Assembly (NCBI GenBank): GCA_905178155.1
Contig: CAJINV010000004.1
Coordinates: forward strand, 10,196,381 to 10,260,380
Length of the DNA stretch: 64,000 nt
Direction: 5' to 3'
Origin: Amoebophrya sp. A120
Taxonomy: Eukaryota > Sar > Dinophyceae > Syndiniales > Amoebophryaceae
Under the pieces are notes generated by a model that was given only the letters and a program-made list of their open reading frames with translations, was not told the DNA's origin and ran no database searches. Below are positions 33,301 to 45,900 of the stretch, piece after piece. Each line of letters opens with the position of its first letter. Position 1 is the first letter of the stretch. Both the position numbers and the translations under genes were made by a program.

Positions 33301-36300
33301 TACGTAAACACGCACGGGGAAGATCAAGATGCGGACCGCAGTGGGAACTCGTGTTGCGAGGACTCGTCGTGCCAAAGCACTGCAGACAATGGCTCGTCGA
33401 CCGGCGGTGGATTTTCATTTTTTGGCTCAACAGCTTCTGAGACCACGACCCCATTACATTACACACGGGCGGGAAGGGGAACAGCAACAACCAGCGACGA
33501 GACCAGCGAAGAGACCGCCACTCCAGGAGGTTTTGTGCAGAACACGGAGTCGGAAAAGTCGAGTACTGTGATGACTCGGAAAAAAATAGCTGTGATTGCA
33601 GGACGAGTCGGAAATGGTGATATCGACGGAAGATCAACATCAAATGCAGGCAACACCAGCAACCAGTCAACGACGACCGGGACATTAACTAAGAATAATA
33701 TCGACTTGACGAGTCTGTGCTCAAGTGGTCACACCGACACCACGATGGACACCCCGAATCTCGGTCCGTGTCCTCACGAGCCAAAAATCGTCCACACACC
33801 GTTGTCCTCCTCCTGTTCTCGCTCTGGTTCGCTTGACAACAGCAGCATGGCGATGACGCCGCGCGCGGGGTCGACTTCCGGAAGGGCGCCGCCCTCGTTC
33901 AACCTCGGCGCTGCGGCAGTTGGCGTTGATGTCTACTCACGAGCTTGTAGTTCGGCTGCGGGCTCCTTGTCTGTCGGGCTGCCCTCTTGTTCTGCCAGTT
34001 GCGCGCCCACGCCGGTCGTGAACCGACCCTCGGTTGGCTCGTCGGCGGCGTCCAGCTGCATTTTTGACGGCGGTGGTTACTTTGCTGGTGCTGGTGGTGC
34101 TGGGGGAGGTACGAACTTTCAACATCATGAGCATCTTCACCATCATCCGGAAAAGTTGTACGACACAACCTACAACAGTCAAATTTTGCTCCAACCACCG
34201 GTTGTTGTGGACGGAGTGTTATTGGTGCCCCAACTACAGGAAAACCAACAAGCCGAAAGTTCTTGTGCAGCGGATCCGGATCCTCGCCAGCACAGTCACA
34301 CGTCTTTCAAGTCCGCCGCAGATTCTCTATCCTGCCGACAGGAGAAACAGCAAATCTCCGCGACCACGGCGGCGGAAGCGCAAGAGGACGCCGGCGGATC
34401 GTCACCGTATGGCGTTCTCAACTGTTACATTCTCAACTGTTACATGGATTTGTGATGCAAGAATGGCAAAAGTGAAAGGGGTCACCTTGCGCGTCTTGCA
34501 TGACAGATCTGGCAAAGATTCTCAGCCTGTTTGGCTCTTCGAGAATTTGTCATGCGAAGCAGCTCGATCGTGTCAATTCTGATTGTGATTTTGCATGACA
34601 AATCATGTAACACTTCAGAATGTACCATTTGAGAACGCCATACACCGGTGGATGTGGATGTGGAAATACAAATGGACGAAAGTGGGGCCGAAGATGAAAA
34701 TAAAGACGATGCAACATTTGAGGATAGTGCCGCGAAAATGCACCAATTGGCCCAGCACCTGGAGACGCTACTTGTCGTGGGGAATAGTAGGCACCACCGC
34801 CAGGGGGTCGCAGCACTCGCAGCGGAAAATGTGAATGACCGCAACTACATCAAGATGCGAGAAAAAGCACCTGGAGCCGCGGGTCGCGCGGCGTCGCCCA
34901 CCGAGCAGAACAAGAGGCAGCAGGAGGATGAGAAAAATAAAGCACCAACACCGACGGTGAGCAGCAGTTGTCCACCAGATGCTGGATCCCAGCACCAGCA
35001 CAAAAGAGAACGAGAGCAAAGACAAGGGTCGAAAAGTGGCGTAAGACCTCCCTCGGCAAAAAAGACGCATCGTCGCACGGCGTACCAAACCCCTGCAACT
35101 TCACCCAAGAGTGGCGCTGCGGAAGCACGAGGACCAGATGAGACGCACGGACCGCGACCTCAAGGTCAAGGGAGTAATTCTGTTGGCGCTGGTGCTGCCG
35201 AAACTTTTGTTGAAAAGGATCATCCACCTGGTGCAGAAGTAGTTGTAGATCGGCCCCTTGGTGGTGCTGGTCGTGCACGTGAAGAACCTTCGCGCCAGCC
35301 AGGTCACGCAGAGCGAGTAGAACCTCCTGCAGCTGCACCGGTTTGGGCGTACACTCCGGGGCAAGCCAGCTCTAGCGGGTTAGGCGCAGAAGAACGACAG
35401 CAAGGGCCGCGAATTGTGCAAGAACATCATGCTGTTGATCACTTTTACAATACACTGCAGACAACTGGACGAGCCAATGAAAGCAACTCTTCGGGAGTAG
35501 GACCTCCTACTTCCAAAAGTAGACGACCCCTAACAGCAGGAGGCGCACCAGGCGGAGCGCCGCGCATGAGCATGGATGCCTCCCCTACCGGCGCGTCGGT
35601 CGAGGTTGAGGACCGAGCGGAGTCGGAGGATGTTGTGGCTGATCTTGCGTTGCAAATGCGAATTACTGGTATGTTTGATCATCATCATGATGGTAGTACT
35701 CCGGGACAAGAACATCATCAAGTCGTGACCGAAAAATTTACAACTTCCGGAAGTAGTTGTCACACGACAAACGATGGAAGTGACAACTCGCAGCGACCGC
35801 GGCAGTTCACGCAAAATGACAAGCGCAGTTTGTATGGAATCGGTAGTGCTGCTTCACATCATCATCATGGTGCAGTTCTTTATTCCCACCCGTCGTCATC
35901 GCCCCCGACCGCAGAAGACAACGAGCAGCACCAGCAGGCCGCCGCGGCCAGGAAGAGCATCGATGAGCTGATGATGCAAGTCCCGACCGCCGCATACGGA
36001 GGCATCGGCGTTGGGTCACCCTTGACTGCAGTGCGTGCGGGGAAACGGCGCACGAGTGCTGGTACCAGTGGAAGTTCAAACGACCACGACGTGAGGACTG
36101 GCACAGGGGCGGGGGCGGGTTCAGGCGCAAGAAGTAGAACTGCTTCCAAGTCGAGCTCCTCGAAATTCCACTCTACGCAGGGGCAGAGTGGAAAGATGTT
36201 TCAAACTGGTGCTGACGTGGGATCGTTATCGTCTTCTCCATCTGCCACGGTCGGCGTACCAGGATCAGGAATAGGAATTGGAGTTCCAGTACAACATCAA

Positions 36301-38998
36301 GCGTCCAACACGAGGACCACAGCACTAGTCACAGCCGCGACGAGAGCCGGGACGCAGACCATTACAGAGGACATCACTAGTTTCCTTCATCAGGGCGGCC
36401 ATAATAATCCCGAGCACAGTTCTTCTGAAGAAGGGGATCAACAACAAGATTTAGAGGCGTTTGCTGGGAACAATGGAGGAGTAGATGCTGGTGACGAAGA
36501 CCAGTCTGGCACAGTTATGTCAGCATCAGGATCATCGTCCGCAATTATAAATACTGCATCTGCATCTCTTTCTCTCTCCGGTAAGTCGGTTGTTCAACAT
36601 GATCCTACAAGGCATACGACTACGAGCAGTAATCTTCAGCACCCCGACGCGAAGCCTATCGGGTTGATCATAAACGAATTGGTTGACAGCAAGAAGGCAA
36701 ACGCGTTCATTATGCATTGCAAAAGTATCGTAGCTATGTAGTGCTGACGGTAATCTTCGCAATCATGCACGACAAATTCTCATCGTGAGCTATAAATGCC
36801 AATGCGCATTACATCAAAGTTTATTTCTCATGCTGAGACCACTACACCAGTGCGATACTTGTTTGCACAGGATATTTATTGAGCAGCAGCAGCACCTGTT
36901 GCAAGATCATCATCTTCAGCAAGGGAAAAATCTTGTCGCTGACACAGGGTCCACCTCCACCTACCACGGCACCAGCGAGCCTGCCGCTCCGCACCACGAA
37001 GAAGATCTTCAGGCCAGGAGCAGGGAAATAAAGGATCACGACAAAGAACTTCGCAAAAAAGACAAGAAGGAAAAAAAGCTGAAGAAGGAGCAGAGGCGGT
37101 TAGAGAAGAAAGAGAAGAAACGGCTTAAAGGAGAACAGGACACTTCTGAAGACAAGTTGCGTGAAGGAACTTCTGTGCTTGCCGGGGGAGAGACTGACCC
37201 TGACGGTTCCAGAAATGCACCACGACCGGAAGGCGAGATTCTGGTGCGTTCACCGCAACCAGGTACAACGACTAAGACAGGCGGCCAAGAACAATTCTCA
37301 AGTGGTCCACCCTCTGCGCGTAGCTCGCGCTTTTCTTCGTCGTACGACTGCAAGCCAAAAAGTCCGGCTGCAAATAGTTGTGCAGCAGCAGCAGCTGGTG
37401 CACGACCGACTAAAGTCGACTTGGGGCCGAGTTGGACAACCGGCACCACGAACCAGTTTACTTGCTCACGGGCCGCAAGTAAAACACGGAGCAACTGCAA
37501 CCAAGCCGCTGGACAGGGATTCCACGCCGGTGGAATTACATCAAAAAGAGATGATTTAGCACCTGACCCGCCTACGGGAGAAACAATGAGGACCATCTCG
37601 ATGCGTGCAACGCACCCGTCGATGGGATTTCGACAGCAATTGAACCCCGCCAGTGTTGCGACCGCGGACAGCACAAGCCCCAGCAAGGACTTGCCGGAGT
37701 ATCAGCCCCGGCCAAGGAGAACAGCGACTCCGCGAGGAACAGGAAGTGCGGCTGGTAGTTCGACGGCCCGCGATTTGATGATGCTGCGCATGCAGCGCGA
37801 TGGAACGATAAATACCGGGATGAACACCGGTGCTGTAGATCCCGATCTGGCGGACGCGAAGGCGCCTGCTGCAGTGTCGGGACCAGTCCCCGCGCCCCCG
37901 TACGAAGTGGTACAACCGTTAGAAGCAATAGCAGCCGAAGCCGCCGATGCAGCCTTCGTGCAACCAGCTGCCCCTCCACCTCCCGACGGTAGTACGCGGA
38001 CTGCGTCCAGCACACTGATCGGCACAACTACAGGCAGCTCCAGTGGAGACGACAGCACGTCGTCGCAGATCGATCCGCGTGCTGAAAATTTGAATCCCCT
38101 CGAACTGGCCACTACAATCAAGGAGATGGAGCAGCAGCTCATATCTACTGCGGGTTCGACCCCGTCCAGTGCGGGGACCAGGAGCAGGCCCTATATGCGG
38201 CCCTCCGCCAGCGGAATTTTTAAGGTGATTGCATCTTCGGGCGCGGCCAATGCCGGTTTACTTGAAAATCAAGGACGAGAGGGAGATGAGTCTGGGAGCG
38301 GAACTGCGGTTGCGCAAGAGCAGGACATCACAAAGTTGGAGCAACAGGATCTTCCGGAGAAACAAGAGAACTCACGACCTTTTGAAGGTGCGACGAACCG
38401 TCAGCATCCTCTTCCTGATGTTTCGGCCCCATTGTCACCTAGTAGAGCTGTTGGTGGGGAAAAAACTTCACCTAGCATGGCTGTGCCAGCTACTGGGTCG
38501 TCGTCCCCCACCTCCTCACCAAGCTCTAAATTCGCGCCTTCGATGCCCAAGTTCCGGTGCCCCGAGTCTCCGCGGCAGATGGGAGCGAATGGGCGTCCCC
38601 GCACCCGCCCACTGCCCATCGACCAAAAAGTGTTGGTTTTTCCGGAGGATGTCAGTAGTACCACTGTAGCAGCCAGCGTACCGACGCCGCCACCGCCACC
38701 GACGGGCAGTAAAAGTCTTCATGAAAGTATAAGCCCAAATGGTCCCTGGCCTGAGGACTTAGTGCCTCCTGAAGCAGCGCACGAACATGCAGACTACACG
38801 TGGATGTGGAATGAAAATGCAGGGCCATCTCCACCGACGCATTTATCCCAGCCTGGTGCCGCAGCGTCAAGGACGAATCATCATCATGCTGCTGCAATTG
38901 AATCTGATGAAGCTGAACCTGCTCAGCCGAGCCAGCAACTGCATCAGGAAGTAGGAGGGCCGTGGCGGCCATGCGCACCGCCACCTGAAACTCAATAA
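30318..38998 (+). CDS. Secreted or membrane-inserted low-complexity protein (2,665 aa)
   Basis: Four exons, 30318-32400, 32675-34407, 34648-36710 and 36880-38998, are separated by three introner elements. They sum to 7998 nt, exactly 2,665 codons plus stop, which supports every junction. ATG 30318 opens a signal peptide or anchor (RPVLTCFLLVAIGCSTFYS, about residues 14-32). Most of the protein is Ser/Thr/Gly/Gln/Ala-rich and expected to be disordered, with His-rich clusters near 35690 and 35860. Residues about 2010-2047 form a highly charged Lys/Glu helix or coiled coil (KKDKKEKKLKKEQRRLEKKE). There is no catalytic domain I recognise. The boundaries are strong; function is unknown. A secreted scaffold, matrix or host-contact protein is conceivable but unsupported. 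Confidence 0.8.
32401..32669 (+). mobile_element. Introner element, diverged family B (269 bp), TSD CACCA
   Basis: Only the outermost bases match family B: TATGCATTG at the left and ATACTTTTGCAATGCATA at the right. The interior is unlike other B copies. Exact duplications CACCA are at 32396-32400 and 32670-32674. Excision joins NNSNIT to TDQSNLSLSAPSDAEN. Confidence 0.88.
34408..34642 (+). mobile_element. Introner element, family D (235 bp), TSD CACCG
   Basis: It begins TATGGCGTTCTCAACTGTTA and ends ACCATTTGAGAACGCCATA. Exact duplications CACCG are at 34403-34407 and 34643-34647. It is 43 bp shorter than the other D copy (24775-25052) but shares its internal order. Excision joins AGGSSP to VDVDVEIQMDES. 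Confidence 0.95.
36711..36874 (+). mobile_element. Introner element, family B (164 bp), TSD TT(C/T)AT
   Basis: It begins TATGCATTGCAAAAGTATCG and ends GATACTTGTTTGCACAGGATA. Duplications are TTCAT (36706-36710) and TTTAT (36875-36879), one base different. Excision joins KKANAFI to EQQQHLLQDHH. Confidence 0.9.
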
Positions 38999-41071
38999 AA
39001 TAAAGGCGTCTGCAAGAAAAGCCGCAGCCCCTGGCAGGCTGCTCAGTTGATACACTTAAACGTAGCCTTGCATTTCTTGTTTCCAACTGCCACAAATTTG
39101 GCAGTGGCGAGGCTGATTTTCACCAGTGTCTTTCTACGCTTTTTAGAGATAGTTTCTTTTTTTGGAAAAGTTTGAGCAAAAGGGCTCGACAAATCCAGTT
39201 CGTTCTGGCTTCATGATTTCTGATCGGAGTACGAGTACCGAATATTCATACACGTTCATATGATCAACAAGAACTGTTTTTCTTGCTTGCTATGCGTGGC
39301 TACGTCTAAGTTGTCATGGGCATAAACAATAAAAATAAGATCTCTTGAGCTTACAAGGTAGACTGTTACTTTTTTTTCATGATGACAAAACTTAAACTAC
39401 AACTAACTACGCACAAAATTGTGCCATATTTATCAGTACTGTACTCACTAGCGCGGAAAAATGTGCCACTATGTCTTTTTTGCATTATTCCTACCGCGTT
39501 TTATATCTATGGCTTGAGCTGCATTTGCTTTTTCAACTTGGTTTGTTGATAATGTCTCTGTACGATTACAACTTCTGGCACCACTGGAGTAAATACCTTG
39601 ATTGATGATACTTCTCCCTCACGAGTTCGACCCTGACGTCTTGTTCACCAATACTACCAAATCACAGAAAATGAAAAACTACGTACAGAAAACATATATA
39701 AAACACGAAAGCCGTTTTTCAGACTGAAAAGCCTGAGGTGGAAGTGGAGGGAGCAAGCATCCTTTCACTTTCTATAATCATCTCTCCATTTCTTCATTTC
39801 TCCACTACCACTCCTGCCGATATTATCCTCACATAGGCGTTGATAGCAGGAGAAATTCATACCATCATGCCATTTATTGTCTTGAAGATGGTGGTCATGC
39901 CTATGGTCTTGTCGTGAGGCGACGCAATTGACATCAATCTCGTCTACCATACAATCTTTTTTCGATAATTACGATTTCGTAAATTAACTATGTTGTATTT
40001 CTACAGTTTTGGATATGTGCAGGTAAGTATTTGTAAATTAGATCGTGTGGCGGTTCGATCTGGGTCGCCTCACTTTCAGATTGGAGGTCCGCGAAACCCA
40101 AAGACAAAGAAAGTTGCAAAGCTTCAGCCGGATTACGGTTATGAAGGTTTGTAGATGTAGCAAGCTGTGCATTACTTTGTTGTTATGTGCTGTTGTTTAG
40201 AAGTAATACCCCTGCGCGGGTACAACAACATCTGTAGACATAAATCCTAAGGTGGGTGGATGATTATTTCCGCCTCGTTGCTCGGCCGGCGCTTGCCGTA
40301 TTAGCTGCGCGGTGGGCTCTCGTCTAAATCGGAATCATACCTGTTCGGGTGCAACACGATTTTGTCGTCTCTTGCTGCAGTGTCCTCCGGAGAGGATCTT
40401 CAGGACTTTCCCTGACGCTACTAACTCCACCGAGAACGAGATAGGATCACTACATACAGGCCTTTTTGCTCTTGCTCAATCATTAGATGACGTACACACG
40501 ACGACAATGATCACATCTGTATGACCACCCGATATCGTTGTCACTCGTTCACCCGCTCGTGTGTAGTATGATCCTATCTGAGCCCCCGGTTTTCGCAACT
40601 GCAGTCACAGACTTACTTATTCATACGAAGATTCTTGTTGTTTCCTTCAATTGAGCAGCAGCGAGCAGGCGCGGCGAGCAGGCCTTGGTTGCGTCAAGTT
40701 GATCATGATGTTGAGCTGCACAGTGAATAGCAGTGGTGAAAAATATTAAAGCCACGTACTTCTAGAGACAACTGTCGTGGCAGTCGCTGCAAAACTCTTT
40801 CGTGCATCCCCCCCTCCCTGCCATAGTAAAAGATACTTATCCAGGACGGGGGCCGATGCCGAACGTCAGAAATCGAGAACAAGTTGAAAAACCAATCCCA
40901 GTACAGGTTGTGTGCAGACGGTCATAAGTACCAGACTATCTATCAATCGTGGTTTGTGATTCACGTTATTGCCAGGAAGTTGCATTTTTTCTTGAGTTAG
41001 ATTTCACGTCGCTCTACTCGTTGGTGAACTACTCGCATGTAAACATCTATCTTGAATGATCTGCAAAGAAC
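38999..41071. other. Intergenic, no supported gene
   Basis: About 2 kb of AT-rich DNA between two + strand genes. Only short frames without domains occur (39765-39950 minus, 40312-40524 plus). I see no introner termini with duplications and no tRNA. Confidence 0.45.
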
Positions 41072-42325
41072 ATGTTGGTCATAAGCGCCAACCAGCGGAT
41101 GGCAGTTGTGAGCCACAAAACGCCGCCGGGTCAATCACGACTCCATACTTCGTTTACTACACTTTCTCGATTTCTATACCCGGTACTCGTTTTTTTAGCA
41201 CTTGCATTTACAACAGAATTCGCCGAAATTGCAACCGCAAGCGCACCAGCATCAGCCGCGCAACAAGCGGTTTCGGAATCGTCCTCCCGTGGCACAACCT
41301 GGGCGGCTTTCTGGCGCCGGCCACGACTTCCAAAAACAGGCAGCGCAGTACCATCGCCAACATCGGCCTCCAATCATTCATCTGGTGACAAAGATTCACC
41401 AGCCCCAGGCGCAGCGACAGAAGGTGATTCTTTTCATGAAAGAGCAGATGGCTCGTCGTGCCCGAAGGACGGAAGCGGCGCGGGAACTACAAAGGATGAT
41501 CAAAATACGGCGAACTTGCTGAAGCAGGTGCGGTTCCTTGAGGCGCTCGTGGAACAAATCTATGAGTACGAGGCGGAAGATAGCACGTCGCCGGGAGAAG
41601 ACGATGATGAGACCACCAGCAGTTCCTCGTCTGCATCTAATTCAGATGAAGATTCTTCGTCCTCGTGCAGCGACACAGAAGATGAAAATCTTGCGAAAGA
41701 CGAAGGAGGTAATATCGAGGAGCGGTTCGAGCCGGCGCATAGAAGTTCTTCACCGGTCGTGTTGCCAAGAACTTCGTGTGACTTGTTGACACCGGTAGAA
41801 CAGTTGTCAGCGACACCTCCGACGCCTGGCAACTACAGCAGCGAACCAGCGGCGCAGCGCTCGTGTTCATACAGCTCGGCTTTCGATGACAGAGGGAGCT
41901 ATCTGGCTACGACATCACCCGACGCAACTTCTACAGATGTTGGTCCGCCACCGCGGCCCCCGTATGTGGAAAAATCGTCCGCTGCGAGAGAGGTTTTTGA
42001 TGGGTCTTGTGCTTCGGAGCTACTACAAGCGCCTCTGCTGACAAGGTGTAGAGATGGAGCCGGAACTGGTGGAGAAAACCACCCCAATCACGAGTCGAAT
42101 ATCGGTGTTTCTGCGAGCGACCCCGCACAGCTTCCGATCAGACCTCGGAGGAAAACTACGGCTGAGAGATCCGATCACGTCCCATCAAAGCCGAAAAAAG
42201 AAAAGCACAAAGAGATAAAGAATAAAGATAGTCCAACCAAGCAAGTGGCCCAAGTTCCAAGACCAGCAGGTGCGGCGCGGTCGCGTGCTCCGACTCCGGC
42301 GCCGAAGAAGTTTCTTCGTATGTAG
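41072..42325 (+). CDS. Signal-anchor, Ser/acid-rich N-terminal region; probable first exon of giant gene 2
   Basis: ATG 41072, or the in-frame ATG 41099, opens a hydrophobic leader (SRFLYPVLVFLALAFTTEFA) followed by Ser/Thr/Glu-rich sequence (EDDDETTSSSSSASNSDED) and a basic Lys-rich end (SKPKKEKHKEIKNK). The frame closes with TAG at 42323-42325 directly after TTTCTTC|GTATGT, which looks like a splice donor at 42318. The next coding sequence begins near 42967 (KKQSRDKGNGRQEN). The donor (phase 1) and the AG at 42965-42966 (phase 0) do not agree, so I cannot fix the join. It could instead be a separate 417-aa protein. No domain is recognised. Confidence 0.55.
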   Translation: MLVISANQRMAVVSHKTPPGQSRLHTSFTTLSRFLYPVLVFLALAFTTEFAEIATASAPASAAQQAVSESSSRGTTWAAFWRRPRLPKTGSAVPSPTSASNHSSGDKDSPAPGAATEGDSFHERADGSSCPKDGSGAGTTKDDQNTANLLKQVRFLEALVEQIYEYEAEDSTSPGEDDDETTSSSSSASNSDEDSSSSCSDTEDENLAKDEGGNIEERFEPAHRSSSPVVLPRTSCDLLTPVEQLSATPPTPGNYSSEPAAQRSCSYSSAFDDRGSYLATTSPDATSTDVGPPPRPPYVEKSSAAREVFDGSCASELLQAPLLTRCRDGAGTGGENHPNHESNIGVSASDPAQLPIRPRRKTTAERSDHVPSKPKKEKHKEIKNKDSPTKQVAQVPRPAGAARSRAPTPAPKKFLRM

Positions 42326-42966
42326 TGAGGTCACCGAACGGTTCTAACCGGGCAGTTTTCTTGCCATGTCCCGGCAAAAACGACCGGCAGTTTTGAAGCC
42401 TACAGAGAGTTTTTTTGCATGAAAAATCTCCCAGCGTGCAAGCCTGTTTGGCTTTGTTGGCAACGAATCGCCTGCGGAAACTATCGGTCGCCGCTTGATA
42501 AAACGACGCAGGGGCGCCGGCAAAAGGGGCGCCCTTCTGAGGCGCCCACCGCCGTAGTTTCTGGCGATTTGGGGTGCCCAAAAGGGCGCCCGAAAAAAAC
42601 GCGCCAAAAATCAGAACAGCGAAGCCGCATGGCACGGCCGCGATCTCGGAGCATTTTGGGCGGCCGCGAAAGCGGTGGCCTTTTCGCTGGTTTCAGAGCC
42701 TGGGAAGCTTCGCAAAAAGCGCCGGCGCGAAAAATAAAAACGCAAAAAAGAAAAAGCGCGCGAGGCGCGCGAAGCCAATCCGCATGGTATGGGCCCGATT
42801 TTTCTTCGGTTTTTGGGCGCCCCCCGTGGCACCCGGATCGGCCCCATAGCGTCGGGGCTGGTTTCCGGACAGGAATTTGGGGAATTTGCCAAAAATCTGC
42901 CATTTTTTTCAACCGGCCGCCATGCCGTGCGGCATAACCTTACCCACGGCGGCACGGCGGGCCCAG
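42318..42966. other. GC-rich inter-exon segment of foreign-looking composition
   Basis: About 650 bp between the 41072 frame and the 42967 exon, rich in GGCGCCC and CGCG runs and lacking TAT/ATA introner ends with a 5-bp duplication. It is either a long intron or the spacer between two genes. Similar GC-rich, T-run-containing DNA appears at 46450-48190 and 61830-62160. Confidence 0.4.
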
Positions 42967-45900
42967 AAAAAGCAAAGCCGTGACAAGGGCAACGGTCGGC
43001 AAGAAAACGCCACCGACCTCACTACCTCCGCCCCGGCGGCTATATTTGGTAGTGGTGGCGCGACGTCAACAGGAGGGACAAATCAAGCTGATGAACCGGA
43101 AGATGCTGAAAGAGAGCCTTGCCGCACCTTCCACGGCAGTAAAGGGGATGCAGGCTGCACACCGGCATCAAGCGGTGGCGGCGCAGCAGGAGCCATTGGG
43201 ACGTCGACGTCGTCGAACAATGCCTCTAGTACAACTTCTCGTTCCCGTAGGACGAATTCGCGCGGACCCCGGCGCGCGAACAGCCGCGGGAGGGATCCGA
43301 ATCCAGACTTGGGGACATCTGGGACGTCCAAAGGGCGGCAGTGCGATGACGAAGAAGACTTCGAAAAAGTTTTGCAGGAAATGGCGCATCTGGACCTCGT
43401 GAGCGATCACGACTGCGCCGCCGAGGATCGTGGCCCACGCAGGAGTCGCGCCAGTAGCAGAACGCGTAGGCGCTCGACTTCTCGCGGAAGAAATAACAGA
43501 CGAGATTCGTACAATAGTGCGGCTGCCGGAGCTACGCCAACAGCCGCAAGAAATGACGAAACTGATGGGGAGGAGAATGCTCCTAGTGAGCACTACACGA
43601 CAGCTGCGCACCGGAGCAGGAGTGGAAAAGAGAGTTCGCAGCAAAGAACAAGCGAGTGCGTTGACCTTTCTGCCGCAGAACTCCTCAAAGATGCCAAGGA
43701 TTTCGCGGCTATGTATCGTGCACGCGCGAGCGATGCTAGGAACCGAGCTGAAGCACGGAGAACTGCTGAGAGGACAAGTAATTCTGATGCCGGTCGTACG
43801 AACCAGAAAGTAGCGCCGACGGCTAGCTCGAGTAGCAACGCTTGTGGTTGCTCCAGTGGAGGTGGGAAAGGGCAGGTGCAAGACGGCGACGTGCTTATAG
43901 TCCCAGTCCGGAATACTAGTGGCCAGGAGGACCACATTCTCGAGCACCCTATGGACAATCAAGAGGCTATTCACGTGAGTCTGAACGCGTTCAGTGCGTC
44001 TGTGAAGGTTCTGTGTCTCTACCCGTCGCCGAAATGGGTCGGCAGATTCACCGACGTTTTGCACTCAGCATGGCACAAGAACAACTCCGACCAGCAGCAG
44101 GGACGAGGGCAAGAAGAACATCGTCAAAGCCGACCACTTCGGCCGTTGATCCCCGATGAGAGCAGACTGAATCAGATGTATCTGCTTCCCCTCGCCTGCT
44201 ACTACCTCTCGAAGTATCTTTGTTACTGGGGCGAGGCAGATCTGGCCGCACCGGACGACATCTCGGAGTTTCGGGACTGGGCCCGCAGGTTCTTCATGTG
44301 GCAGGCCCTGTACAAAGACAGACGGGGGACAGGATCTAGAGATGAAGGAGCGGCTGCAGCACAAAAAGCACCAGGAAAAAACAAGCAAAAGAAATCGATC
44401 CTCCGAGGTGGGGGCTCAGCATCAGCAAGTAGTTCGTCCACCTCGCAGGTGGACGGCCGCCGTAACTGCTCTTTGGTAGCGGCCTCCTCTTCCTGTAGCT
44501 TCAACACCGTATCGCGTGTGTCAAGCGACTCTCTTTCCGAGTCCGGCTTGCAGCTCCCGCCAGAAGCCGACGCGGAAATTGCGATCTCGTCCAAATTTGC
44601 GAAAGCCGCGGCGAGAGTGGACGACAAAGTCAGTGCGAACATCCGGCGGACACCGAAATCCAATGTGCAGAAGGCCGCAGAGAAGGCGGCGAAGCGGAAG
44701 TCGAACCGATTGAAGAAGAAGGAACAGCAACAGACTCAGCAGGACGCGCAGGAAGCAGTGCTTGCCGACGAGCGTGCCACAGCACGCCTGATGTCGGTGA
44801 GAAATTTCGCAGAGTACAAGAAACTTTCGCCGGAAGAGAAAATCCGGCATCTGAAGCAAGTTCTGCAGAACACGGGGTACTATTCTCACAGCACAGCGTC
44901 GAAAATGCGTATGCGGAAAAGGTCTCGTTGCACGCGTCTCTGTCTCGGTTTGTTCTGTGGCTGCTACTATCAAATGCAAAAATGTCTGGGTCTGGAAGAT
45001 TGCGAGATTTGCCATGCTTGTCTGGCATGACCAAAAAGTTTGTGATGCGTGTCCAAGATAAGACCCTGTTGCCTGTCATGCAAAAACCCAGTTTGTACAT
45101 GCGAAAAACGCAACACAAATAAGCGCAGATATTTCTCATGCTTGCCTGTGCATTACAGAGCATTCACTATTCCCAACGCACCATTACAAGTTTCCAGACC
45201 CAGACATATTAATTTGCATTTGATAGTTACGGGTACGTGGAATCCTGGTGGGAAATTCCCTGGCACCTCCGGATTATGCACTGCAAAAGCATCGTACTCG
45301 TATACATGGATTACAAATTCTCAGCATGAGAAATAAAATTTGTAGTGCGGATTTACCTTGAGATGAAATTAAAAATTTGTAATGCATGATTGCAATAATT
45401 ACTACTCCCCAAGAGATTTGAGTCGAGCACCGCCCGAGATTTTAGGTGATGAATATTTGAAAAAATGAAAAGAGTAACTCTTTTAATTTTTGCAGCGCGC
45501 GCAAGCTTGCGCTGCCGGGGGGCTTCGCCCTCCCCATGTTCGCGAAAGGCTTGACTTTGCCCTGCCCCTTCGGCGTTTTCTTTCTTTGCGTGTAGTGTAG
45601 CCTCGGCAGGCGATTNNNNNNNNNNNNNNNNNNNNNNNNNNNNNNNNNNNNNNNNNNNNNNNNNNNNNNNNNNNNNNNNNNNNNNNNNNNNNNNNNNNNN
45701 NNNNNNNNNNNNNNNNNNNNNNNNNNNNNNNNNNNNNNNNNNNNNNNNNNNNNNNNNNNNNNNNNNNNNNNNNNNNNNNNNNNNNNNNNNNNNNNNNNNN
45801 NNNNNNNNNNNNNNNNNNNNNNNNNNNNNNNNNNNNNNNNNNNNNNNNNNNNNNNNNNNNNNNNNNNNNNNNNNNNNNNNNNNNNNNNNNNNNNNNNNNN

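Noticed and set aside
40030-40125. tRNA-like GGTTCGATC stretch
   Set aside because: The T-loop-like word has no matching acceptor stem or anticodon arm.
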